Program-made: the position numbers and the translations under genes
Origin: Sipunculus nudus
Lineage: Eukaryota; Annelida; Sipuncula; Golfingiida; Sipunculidae
Assembly (NCBI GenBank): GCA_026874595.1
Contig: CM049309.1
Span: 74,448,426 to 74,512,425 of the forward strand
Reading direction: 5' to 3'
DNA: 64,000 nt
Part shown: in pieces, positions 26,101-39,100 of the stretch
Numbering within the stretch: position 1 is the first letter of the stretch
How the letters are laid out: the number at the start of each line of letters is the position of its first letter
The notes under the pieces: generated by a model
The model's input: only the letters and a program-made list of their open reading frames with translations
Databases searched by the model: none
What the model was told of the DNA's origin: nothing

Positions 26101-27045
26101 TATGTTTGTGAAAGAAAGAAATATTTTTAATAATAACTGTTGCTATTTTTGCACATTGCAAAGATACCATTTTTAATTGCACAGAAATATATAATTATTC
26201 CCTTTAGTACAAGGTGTTGCCATCTAAATTTGTGTTCTCATATAATTTTTATTTTTAACTTTCAAAGGAATAGCTGTTGATTGAAATTTTATCAGGCCAT
26301 TAATTTTGGACATCTTTTCCTATTGCACCAGACTTATGCTGACATCTATTTAGCATGTAAATAAAGATGTTAGTGTTTGATGAAACCTGAATGGGTGTCT
26401 GATGAAAGTCTGGGAAACTATGGCATCCCTGATGCCACTTTTCTGGATATCTCAGGGTTTGATAAATTGGCATTGTTTGGTAAATTGTCTACCCATTTCA
26501 ACCCTTATCCAAGATCATGGTGCTAACAATAAGTTGGTCAATTTTATTGGTCTTTATTATTCATGCAGAAGCAGTTCTAGGGGAGGCACTCAGTGGTTAT
26601 GCATACACCTTCAGAGCTTTAATGTAACAACACAGGAAGCTATTCAGTTGTATGTTTTCTGTCATAGGCTCATAAGATTAAAAGTCAGCAGTATAAAAGG
26701 ATATCCTTGAGTAGTATTTACAGTAATTTGCTATTTATTCTTGCTTTTCAGCCTGTTATGGGTTCCATTATCTTTACTCAGATTTTTAAATGCTCTTGTT
26801 ATTGCAAATTATTGAAAAAATTACCACAAGTTATTTTCTCTGATGTGTTATAGATATTTTTATATAATATTTATCATTGGCAACTTATTAAAAAATCTTC
26901 TAGATCACACTGTTTAAAAGAGGAATTAGTTATTATTTAAAAATTTAATTTTCATGGTCTTAAGGTCTCAGACTGTGAGGGTTTGTCTAAGTGTTCCCAT
27001 TTTTAAACTCCCATGGTGTTAATATATTTTAATTTTATATTTTCT

Positions 27046-27104
<59 letters not shown>

Positions 27105-30100
27105 TTATTATTGTTAATCAATCCTGATATCTAGATCTGCTTTCTCACTTCATATAAGGCACCCTTTATCATACCAAGATGTGCAGCATAATTCCTGAAC
27201 TTCTGTTGTACTACACCATTTATAATATCAGTAATGATAACTTTAAATTCTTAGTGTGGTATTTCATTATTTTGGTACAATGATCACAACTGGAGTTTTT
27301 GTAATTGCAGATTGATCCTAAGGTTGTGATAGAGATGTCTGAAGAAGATTTAACTAAATTTTTCCCCAAAATGGGTGACAGGATTGCTGTACGGCAATTT
27401 TGTCACAAGGAGGATAGCAGTGAACTTGATCTGCCTACTATAAGAAGTACTTTGAAATATAAACTTTCAAAACAAAAATGTTCTGACAAACGTGCGGATT
27501 GCACAAAGAGATATAAGCTTACTGGGAACAGAAATGCTGAGAAGGAAATCCGTAGGTTAGAGGTAGGTTGGAGAAACTTTGATGGCAGAGAATATCGACA
27601 AGTACGAGAGAGGAAAGGGGGTGGTACAAGGCACCTAAAACTGAGTAAGAGCACCACAGTTGAAGAGATTGAGGGTATTGCCAAAGCATTATTTTTCCCT
27701 GATGGCACTTCAAAACTTGGGGATCTTGGTGATTTTGTAATATCTATTCGAGACAGTACAGACACCATTTTAACAGCTGGGAGTACTTTGGCAGAGCTTT
27801 ACTCAAAGTACAAAATGAAAATGCTAAGACTGTACTTGTGTACAGAAAAAGCAGAACAACAAGAAAATGTGTTGGAGTCCGATGTCTCCCCTGATACAGA
27901 TGTGTCCAGGTCTCCATCTGCACCTTCTGAGAGGTCAGCTTGTAGAGAAACTGATACGTCTCACTCCTGCATGGAGGATCATGAAGATAAACTTCCAGAT
28001 CTTTCCATTCAGCAATTACCTGAGGAACCTGATAGCCCAACTATAACATTTCATAAAAGTGAGTATGAACAGTCTGGATTTCTCGAAGACACTTTGCCTT
28101 TATGTTCATCAACACCAAACAAAATACCAAAACAGCTAAAACTACACAGGGGGCATGTCTTTAAAGACCTGAATGATGCGGTGAAAGAGGGAAAGTTAAG
28201 TGCAGATGATATTACCCTTGAAGTAGTGATGATTTTGCCAAATGGCAATGTTGAACAAGGTGAGGATAATGGTGGGATCTTAAGGGATGCTCTCAGTGAG
28301 TATTGGGACACTTTTTACAAGAAAGCAACCACAGGCAGCACCTTGAAAGTGCCCATGATCAGACATGACATGAAGGAAACATGGGAATGTGTTGCACACA
28401 TTATTGTTCTTGGATACAAAATAGTTGGCTATTTTCCCATATCCATTGCAAAACCTTTTCTTGAGCATTGTTTTGGTGGAAAACCTGACAATGAGACTTT
28501 ATTAGAAGCATTCCTGGAATTTGTTCCGCAACATGACAAGAAAATCATTGAGGAGAACCCTAAAGATTTCAGTGATGAAGACTTCCTGGACTTTTTGGAA
28601 ACCCATGATGTCAAAACTGTAGTTACAGAAAAAAACTGGCACCGAGTTTTGTATGAAATTGCTCACAAAGAGTTGATTCAAGAACCTGCATATGTCTCTG
28701 AGTGCTGGAATAGAATTTTTGCGCGCCATCTGCAGATGAATTCCACAGAAATTCAAGACCTCATCTCAACACTTACTCCAAAACCAAAGAAGGTTATCTC
28801 ATGCTTGAAATTCGAGGATAATCTGGGACCAAAGGAAAAGTGTTGTGCTGAATTCTTGAAGAAATTTATCAGAAACAGTGCAGGGGACCTTTTGAAACGT
28901 TTTTTACGATTTTGTACAGGTAAGGCATTTATAAGTGTGATTTTTAGCTCAGCTAATTGTGTAACATGTAAGATAATATGGTAGTGATGGCTTTTTGTCT
29001 GTCATCTGTCAATCCTGCCAGCTGTATGGTTGTCTGTGAACAGGGCAAAAACTTTAAGGTCTAAGATCATTAACCTCTGCAGCCCTGGAAGACCTAATAA
29101 GTAATTAAAGTTCTCTTTGGAAAAACTAGAATATGGGTAGTTAAATAGCAACAACAGTGAATTACATCAGAGAGTTGTTGACCAAGGGAGATATATAATA
29201 TTAAGTCATATTAGTGGGAGGAAGTCATATTAGTGGGAGGACTATAATGTGCACTACTAGAAAGTACTATATGTTTTGCCACCTGTCTTGTTTATGAGGT
29301 AAAGCTATCAATGTTCTGTGCCTAAATAAAATTTCAGGCCATTTCACCTGACCTGAATCTCAGGAGTGGTCAGGTGAAATGGCCTGAGATATGAATGATT
29401 TTAACCCAAAACAGACTCACAAATGGAAGCCACTGTGAAACTTTTTTAGGTGGTGCCATCTGTCTTGTGTACGAGAATAAGCTATCAAAGTTTCATGCAC
29501 ATGCAAAATTTCAGGGCAGTCCATCATAATACACTTGAGGTATTGGCGATTTTCACCATAAATAAATGAACAAACAGAGGTTTTGCAAGGACGATAGTTA
29601 GATAACAGATGGGACAGGTGGGTGTAGAACAAAAGCCCCCCAGTTAAAAAGCTTCCTATCCCCATCAAAAAGCCCCCTCCTTTTATGAGAAAGAGGACAA
29701 AAGCCCCCCCCCCCCCCCCCCCCCCAAAAAAATAAGATATAGAGTATCATTAAACTATTATTAAAAGTGTTATATTATAATAATAATATAATATACATAT
29801 ATATGATTAATATATCTATATTATGGTATTATCATAAGAGTATTACTACTCTATAAATTCTGTAAATTTAATTCATCATAATCTAAATCTAATAATGTGC
29901 AGAATATTTTACTTTTTTCAGCTGGTGTACTATAACATATTGTATACATATACAGGCCTTGTGAAACTATCCCATGGGTTTTGTTTCCTGATGAACAGAT
30001 AATTGAGATAATTTATATTTTTATAACTCATATCTTTGTTAACCATGATCATTGACACATCAGTAGCTCAGTTCTGGCTTTCTACCAGGAAACCTGTCCT

Positions 30101-33100
30101 GAACTTGAACTTGAACACATCTCACTGTTTGTCTGTCTGTCTGCCTGTTTGTCTGTCAGTCAGTCAGTCTTTCTGTCAGTCAGTTTGTCTCACAGTCTGT
30201 CAGATGGTGAGTCAGTCAATAGTCTGTCTTGTCTTTCAGTCAGTCAGCCGATCAGTCAGTCAGACAATCTGTCTGTCTGTCAGTCTGTCTGTCAGTCTCT
30301 CAGGGTGTTGGTCTTTATGTCTTTCAGTTAGTCTGTTGATCAGTCAGTCAGACAATCTGTCTGTCTGTCAGTCTGTCTGTCAGTCTCTCAGGGTGTTGGT
30401 CTTTATGTCTTTCAGTCAGTCAGTTGATCAGTCAGTCAGACAATCTGTCTGTCTGTCAGTCTGTCTGTCAGTCTCTCAGGGTGTTGGTCTTTATGTCTTT
30501 CAGTCAGTCAGTTGATCAGTCAGTCAGACAATCATTCTGTCTGTCAGTCTGTCTGTCAGTCTCTCAGGATGTTGGTCTTTATGTCTTTCAGTCAGTCAGT
30601 TGATCAGTCAGTCAGACAATCTGTCTGTCTGTCAGTCTGTCTGTCTGTCTCTCAGGGTATTGGTCTTTATGTCTTTCAGTCAGTCAGTTGATCAGTCAGT
30701 CAGACAATCTGTCTGTCTGTCAGTCTGTCTGTCAGTCTCTCAGGGTGCTGGTCTTTATGTCTTTCAGTCAGTCACTTGATCAGTCAGTCAGACAATCTGT
30801 CAGTCTGTCTGTCAGTCTCTCAGGGTGTTGGTCTTTATGTCTTTCAGTCAGTCAGTTGATCAGTCAGTCAGACAATCTGTCTGTCTGTCAGTCTGTCTGT
30901 CAGTCTCTCAGGGTGCTGGTCTTTATGTCTTTCAGTCAGTTACATGATCAGTCAGTCAGACAATCTGTCAGTCTGTCTGTCAGTCTCTCAGGGTGTTGGT
31001 CTTTATGTCTTTCAGTCAGTCAGTTGATCAGTCAGTCAGACAATCTGTCTGTCTGTCAGTCTGTCTGTCAGTCTCTCAGGGTGTTGGTCTTTATGTCTTT
31101 CAGTCAGTCAGTTGATCAGTCAGTCAGACAATCATTCTGTCTGTCAGTCTGTCTGTCAGTCTCTCAGGATGTTGGTCTTTATGTCTTTCAGTCAGTCAGT
31201 TGATCAGTCAGTCAGACAATCTGTCTGTCTGTCAGTCTGTCTGTCTGCCTCTCAGGGTGTTGGTCTTTATGTCTTTCAGTCAGTCAGTTGATCAGTCAGT
31301 CAGACAATCTGTCTGTCTGTCAGTCTGTCTGTCAGTCTCTCAGGGTGTTTGTCTTTATGTCTTTCAGTCAGTCAGTTGATCAGTCAGTCAGACAATCTGT
31401 CTGTCTGTCAGTCTGTCTGTCAGTCTCTCAGGGTGTTGGTCTTTATGTCTTTCAGTCAGTCAGTTGATCAGTCAGTCAGACAATCATTCTGTCTGTCAGT
31501 CTGTCTGTCAGTCTCTCAGGGTGTTGGTCTTTATGTCTTTCAGTCAGTCAGTTGATCAGTCAGTCAGACAATCTGTCTGTCTGTCAGTCTGTCTGTCAGT
31601 CTCTCAGGGTGTTGGTCTTTATGTCTTTCAGTCAGTCAGTTGATCAGTCAGTCAGACAATCATTCTGTCTGTCAGTCTGTCTGTCAGTCTTTCAGGGTGT
31701 TGGTCTTTATGTCTTTCAGTCAGTCAGTTGATCAGTCAGTCAGACAATCATTCTGTCTGTCCATCTGTCAGAGAGTCAGTCAGTCTGTTGGTCTTTATGT
31801 CTGTGTGCCAGTCAGTCTGTCAGTCAGTCTCTGTGTCAGGCAGTCAGTCTGTCTGTCAGTCAGCCTGTCAGTCTGTCTGTAAGTTTCTGTCAGATTGTCT
31901 GTATGTCAGTCAGCCTGTCTGTCTTTCAGTCAGCCTGTCTGTCTAGCTGTCATCCTGTCTGTCAGACAGTCAGTCTGTCAGTCTGCTGTCTTTCGATTAG
32001 TCAGTTTGTCAGTCTGTCTGTCAGTCAGCCTGTCAGTCTGTCTGTAAGTTTCTGTCAGATTGTCTGTATGTCAGTCAGCCTGTCTGTCTTTCAGTCAGTC
32101 AGTCTGCCTGTCAGCCTGTTTGTCTGTCAGTCTGTCTTTCATCCAGCCAGTCAGTCAGTCAGTCTGTCTGATGCTCCATTTGTATTTCAGTCAGTCTAAC
32201 TGTCAGTCTGTCTGCCTTTTGCTTTTCTGTATTGTGTGGCATTTTATAAGCTCCACCCAATCTAATAAAATCAAATCTCGCAGCCTATATATTCTCAGTC
32301 TTATGGGACAAATCCATATGTTTGAGCATTTTATAAGTCATGAATCTTGTGACTGAAATACATCAGATATCTCAGGAAAGGCTGCGTGGATTGTTTTGAA
32401 TTTGGTGTAACTAAACGTCATGATGAACTCTGTGAGCTGCCGGAGTCTGAAAGTGCCACTTACATTGTATTAATTGTTATGCTTATTTCCTTTTAACTTT
32501 TGGAACTCAAGTTTGCTGCCTTTAACAGTACACAAGCCATGACTGTTAGACCCAGAAATCCCCCACTTCACATAAGCACAGATTCTGAGATAACGACGAG
32601 TCAGGCCTGAAATGAGGTCACTCTGTCTTGTATTCTCAAAATTATGAGTTTAAAACCTGTGTTTGTCATTAATGTTCATAAAAAAGGTCTGATATCTCAG
32701 GAATGTTTTTCATAAATTTGGGGTATTTATAGATCTAGATGTACACCAGCTGCTCCACAAGACTAATGGTGCCACCTATATGTTAATTTAAAAGAATTTT
32801 ATCTCAGTATTTGACATTGATAATTTGCAGTTATTTTTTAGCGAACCTGTGAGCTTATGCGATGGTTAGGCATCGTCCATCATCTGTACGTTAACCCATA
32901 CTATCTTGAAAACGGCAGGAATTAGCATCACGAAATCTTATGTATAAAATTAGTCATCTAAAAAAGTCATCAGATTTTGCTTAATTTTTGGCTAACTGCA
33001 TTTTCTTAGATTTTATAGGCTAAAAGCTAAAAAAGCTTAAAAAAATCTTCTTCTCCGAATCTGTTCAGCCAAATTGTCCAATATTTTACAGAAATGATTC

Positions 33101-36100
33101 CTGGAACAATCTCTCTCAAGTTTGTTAGAATGGTTTAAGTTCGGTGATTTTTGGCGGAGTTACAGAAAGTTGAACTTAGTCATCTGTCCAAAAAAGCATA
33201 CTAAAATTACAATCTCAGAAATGGCTTGAGCTATCATCACCAAATTTTATTCCAGTGTTGGTCACATGAGTCATATCTGAAATTGAGGTATTGGTGGCGC
33301 CACCTGCATCAGCCTTTTTGTACGGGGGTCATCAGTGCCCGTATCATACTGACGGCTACAAATAACTTCTTCTCTGAAACGAAATGGCCAAATTGTTTAA
33401 TATCGCACAGAAATGATCCTAGGGTAGTGCTTTCTGAAGTTTGTTCAAATGGTCTCAGTTCAGTGACTTTTGGCTTAGTTATGGGAAGCTGAATTAAGTC
33501 ATATGCCATAACAGCCCATTTTAGCTAAGTGGCTACAAAAATCTTCTTCTCAAAAACCACTGGGCCACAGTCTTAAATCTCACACATTAATTATCCTAAG
33601 ATGTTGATAATTCAAGTTTGTTCAAATGGTCTCGGTTCAGTGACTTGGCTGAGTCATGGGAAGCTGAATTTAGTCATAAGCCATAACAGCCCATGTAAGC
33701 CATTTGGCTACAAAAATCTTCTTCTCAAAAACCAATGGGCCAAATTCTTAAATCTCACACATTATTATCCTTAGAAGTTGATAATTCAAGTTTGTTCAAA
33801 TGGTTTTGGTTCAATGATTTTTGGCTGAGTTATGGGAAGCTGAACTTTGCCATTTTGCTGTATTTTCCCATATGAGTTATAAACCTACAAAACGTTTTTC
33901 GACTGATGATACTGAGGCCAGTTTGTTTAATATTTTGCAAGAATAATTCCCTGAATCATTCTAATAATAATTGTCTTTTATGGTTCCAAAAAAATGAATT
34001 TTGGCTGAATTATAAAGATTGAATTAAGTCATTTTACCATATATGTTAGCTGTGTGAAGCAGTTACATCTAGCCTAGCACCAGTTTATCAGCATCCATTA
34101 CATCATGCCTCTAGACATTTAGATTTCAGAATATCTATGGAAAATATTGACAAGAATGTTTTTTAAAAGCTTTTACAAAATGTAGATTTATGATATTACA
34201 TATCATCTGTACACTATTCATAATTTCTCAGGAATAGCAGGAGCTACCATCCCCAAATTTTATGCAATTATCAGTCACATATCAAATGTTGATGGATTCA
34301 GCTTATTTTTGCTATCTGCATTTACTTAGATTTTACAGGGGAAAAAGCTGATAAAAACTTCTTCTTCTTGTAAAGAGTCCAGCCAAATTGTTCAATATTT
34401 TACAGAAATGATCCCAGAGGCGAGCCTTCTCAAGTTTGTTCAAATGGTTTGTGTTGGATAAATTTTAGCAGAGTTACATAACAGGCCAAGATTGTGTATG
34501 TTTCTTGAATAGGTTGAGAAACTGCCAACTGTTTCAGATTTGGCAACAGATCAAGAGTTCATTCAGTGCAGCCAGATTTAGGCCAAGAGTTCAATCAGTG
34601 CAGCCAAGCACAAGGCATGTGATCACCTCATGGGCAGCATGTGATCATTTCATGGGTAACATGTGATCACCTCATGAGTATCATGTGATAACCTCATGTT
34701 CATTCAGTGCAGCCAAGTACAGGTCAAAAGTTCACTCAGTCTAGCCAGGTGCACGTCAAGAGTTCACTCAGTGCAGTAGCCTGAGCCAGTAATTTGTCAC
34801 AGTACACTCAGGGCAACAGCCTTTCTCACCTAAGCCTGGTCAGCCCGGTGCATCAGACTCAAGGCCTGATATTCTGACCTGTCTATGTGTCTTTAATGGC
34901 TTTCTCGTTCACAAGGGGTGTCGCCATCTACAATGACTTTTGCAAAGTGTATGTGCCTGCTTAATTCTATGGAGGAATTTGATATATCAGCCTGAAATTG
35001 GGCATATTTATACATGTCAAATAGCTTTGTCGTATACAAGACTGGTGGTGCCACCTACAATAATTTTTGTGTTGTGTGCACCCATGCCAGAATTTCAGCA
35101 GTGATGTTTGTGTATTGTTTCTTGTTCAAAATGTTTAGTACTTGCATTTTTCATATATATGAAAAGTAGTGGTTCAGCATTGAAGCGTTAAACCTGGTGT
35201 ATATCCATATGCACAGGTTCGCATTAGACCTGTAGGCCTTGTTTTTTTTTAAATAATTCAGAAGCTTAAATTTTCAAATACTGGTAATGGGTGTCTGAAT
35301 ATTCCTACCAGTGTTCTCTGTGCTCTCAAACAAGTTTTGTCAGTCATGTTCACTCCTGGGTTGTACATGCAGTTACTTGCTTTTATTTCAGTAGAATATT
35401 GATGTTAATTATTAAAAATGAGAATGAGGGATATCTGTGATAAGTTTCCTGAAGAATAATATGTGGATACCTTTAAATCATCCAAAGATGAGTATTACTT
35501 ATTGTTCCTTTCTATTTGAACAGAAGTTCTGTATTTATATGGGTCATGGTGTCACACAGTGCATTCATTAGGTTAACATCATGACCTGTGGTTCACTTGT
35601 ATTGGATATGGTGTACATGTTGATCAGTGTTTTTACACTTCTAGTTTTCTATTAAAAGTTTTATGTTGTACTTGCTGTACTCATTGTACTTATTGTACTT
35701 GCAGGTGCAGATATACTGACTTGTACCAACATCACCGTTCAGTTCAGCATACCTATGAGTGAGTATGCACGGACACCTGTTGGACATACTTGTGGATGTG
35801 TCCTTGACTTGCCTAACACCTACCAGTCAGCTCTTGAACTATCTGAAGAGTTTACTGAATTGCTTTCATCCAACGTTTGGGTCATGGATATAGTGTAGGA
35901 TACACTGACTATTTTCTTCTAGGATATTTGGGCTACTTTCCATTCCTTGAGCACAAACACAGATATATCAGTGAACAATTTCAGAAATAAATGAGCTATT
36001 CTTAGTGACCAAGAATTAGGTTGCCTGAACAGCTTTCTCATAGTGAAGTTGTCATCTCACTTTTGTTAAATCTAATTTTGTTATAATATGAAACAAAATC

Positions 36101-39100
36101 TTGTAATTTATTATCAAGCAACATAATCCTGTTTTTGTGTAATTGATAAGTACGGAGCCCAGGAGACGACATAGTGAAATATATTTATTAATTCGTGCAC
36201 ACAAATTAGTAAATTGTGCGCACAAATTAGTAGCCAATGAAGATCATTGTTTTAAAGAGCTGGCTTAATTCTAATTGGTTAATTCATAAGTCAGTAATCT
36301 GTGCGCACGAATTATCAGCCAATGAAAAGCAGCCTGACTAAGCTTATATGTAGCAGTCAGTGGCGATATGGAAGAGCGTAATCAACTTATTCGTCTTTAT
36401 TTCGACTTTACCCCACAAGGACATACTGGCTATTCTAAGTGGAAAGCATGGAATAGTGGTATCAATGCGGCACCTGCAGATGATACTTAAACAACTAGGT
36501 CAAGTTCGCTGGAGATACGCAGATATTGGTGTCGCTGTTAGGTTTATTAATCATCAAATTCAGACATTAGGATCATTACATGGCTACAGATGGATGTTTC
36601 ATAAATGTGTACAAAATGATATTAAAATAAGAAAGTAGGATGTCCGTGGACTCTCAATTCTTGACCCAGCTGGTTCTGCAGAATGCAGGTCCCAAAGATT
36701 ACATCGGCTTTCCTAGTTTTCTGAGGGTCTAAATTTCATCTGGCATATTGACTCCTACGATAAATTGAAACCTTTGGAATCTGTATAAATGGATGCGATG
36801 ACGGATTTTCAAGAAAGATAATAAAATGATATATATTAAAATAATAAATATGTAGTATTTATAAATTATATATATATAAATTACATATATATGATTTATA
36901 TGATTATAAATATTATATATTTTTTCAAAATAAAATATGTTTAAAATATTATAATTTATGGGCATGGATTATTAATTTGTGTGCACAAATTAGTAATTCG
37001 TACACATGAATTAATACATTTTTCACCATGTTGTCTCCCGGGCTCTGTAGTGATAAGCCTTTTATATGGTTTAGTTATAAATGGTACTCTTGAAGGGAAA
37101 TAATTACAGAGAACTGTGTAAAAATATTTTATCCTTTCAACATCAGTGTTAGTGTATGATAATAATAAAACTTTATTTACTACAGTGTTTACAGTAACAA
37201 AACCAAGATTGGAGGTTCCATGTGATGCTAAAACAGATAAGGTGCAAGCTTTCTTCAAATGTTAAAGAAGTGTATGCATTCATTTAAAAAGGTGTTTACA
37301 GAATAAGTTGCACTGTATCAGTAGTTTATGTGTTGTAAATTATAAAAAGAAGGCAATATGAATAATCATTCATATGTTGTTTCTGAGGATTTCTTTTTTA
37401 CCACATGTGGAACAGAGATCGGAAACCGTCTCTCTTTATTTCATTATTTAGTTTCAGATGAGAATATTCAGTACTTCAATTTGCTGAAATGATGCTCATT
37501 TTCTTGAATGATTGCTACCATGACAAAAAAACTATATTTTAATGTTTATTGTTAGTTTTCAAGAAAACACTAATTTCCAAGTGTTCAGATGTCAAATTAA
37601 ATACACTTTTTTGTGTTACCAAAAACTTAGCATGCATAGATGCACCTAACAGTAGTTTACAGTATTTGTATTGGCCTGTTGTACTTTATACTAGAAAATG
37701 TGTCTCTTGTTTATAACTTAAAACAAAATTGTATGAAGCCGTACCTGGAAACCTGGAAGTATATTTCTTGTTCTATCTCAATAAGTATAAGATAATTCCC
37801 AGCTGAATGCTATCAAAAATTTCATATTGGTTTTATGTAATTTGCTCATATTGGTTTTATAATGCTTTTTTATCTGACATCTTGTTGGTTGTCTATTCTG
37901 CACTGCAGTTTTACGTGTGTGTGTGTGTGTGTGTTTTGGTTGCCACTGCGACAGCCAAGCCCAAATCCCAGTCACAATTTTTTCTGGCCTCAATGCTGAT
38001 ATTCAAGTGTAGTTTAGTGAATTTTACATATTTTTCTCAAGACCACCACTCTCAAATAGTATCAGTTGGAAAAAAAAAAAATACTGTCAGATCCTTCTAA
38101 ATTATTACAAATCCAGGAACATGGATAAATATCTCAATGAGAATATTAGTATGACATTTAACATTTTAGAGAGTCCTTGCTAAACATCCAGTTGGGTCTG
38201 CAGAAATCTCCTTTGAAATACATAATTGGATCATGGTTACATTCTGCATGCTAATGGGCAAAACCTGATATCAAGCACCTAGAAAGTCTGACCCCTGAGA
38301 ATATTTAAGGCTAATCTTTCTGTGTGATTTCAAATTTAAAATCAGTGCACCTCAATTATATATATTGCTTTCAGTGGGGGAGACGGCTTTTAGCCTGTCG
38401 TTGTCATCATCATCAGTCTTCCTCTGTGTAGTTTTTTTGCTCAGCTGACTTTCAGTCATTCTGAGCTATAGCGATGGGACTTTGTCCTTCCATCCGATCG
38501 TCCATTAGCAGGGAACAAATTTTAACCGTAAGGCAAAAAAAAAAAATAAAAGTTATGGTTCTCAGGCACTGCCCGCATCAATTTTAAACCCCCGCATCAA
38601 ACATAAAAAAATTTTATTTTGATTTTCAATAAAAACTAACCAATTTTGAGCTCCAGCCACTCGGGCATTTCTTTCAAGAAGATAAAATCATACAATTTTG
38701 ATAAAATTTCCTTTGTTATGCTTTTACTTATTTAGCAACATAAATCTGTTATTATCATGCTTTTCCCTTATCATTTGACATTTTAATAAAATCATACCAA
38801 AAAAAATTAAAAAAAAAACGCCCGTCCTCATTGATTTTTAGCTCAGCTGACTATAAGTCATCTGAGCTATAGTCGTGGTCCATTGTCCGTCGTCCGTCCG
38901 TCCGTCCGTCCGTCCGTCCGTAGATGTGGCACGTTTTGAAACCGTAAGACCTAGGATTCCAAAATTCAGCATAATGTTAGATGTCCCCAAGATCTCCTAC
39001 CAAGCCGAAAACTGGGTCTTTGCGACTTCGTTCCTTTGAGAAATTAAGGAAAAACCTCAATTTTTTATTAAAATCCTATTTTCACACTTCAGGACTGCCT

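Larger units (their letters stand above)
28920..35704 (+). other. Second intron of the HECT gene, repeat-filled
   Basis: The donor ACAG|GTAAGG at 28920 and acceptor TTGCAG at 35704 split a Gly codon (phase 1) between FCTG and ADILTC. The 6.8-kb intron contains a perfect hairpin, a C tract, the CAGT/CTGT satellite, family B repeats and two short tandem repeats. No further exon was recognised. Confidence 0.65.

Noticed and set aside
27403-28756. Antisense open frames across the HECT exon
   Set aside because: They are shadows of a long coding exon. The plus strand has domain motifs and proper splice sites.
30036-32356. Ser/Val/Gln-rich open frames (LSVSQSV)
   Set aside because: Produced by the CTGT/CAGT satellite, whose tetramers exclude stops in some frames.
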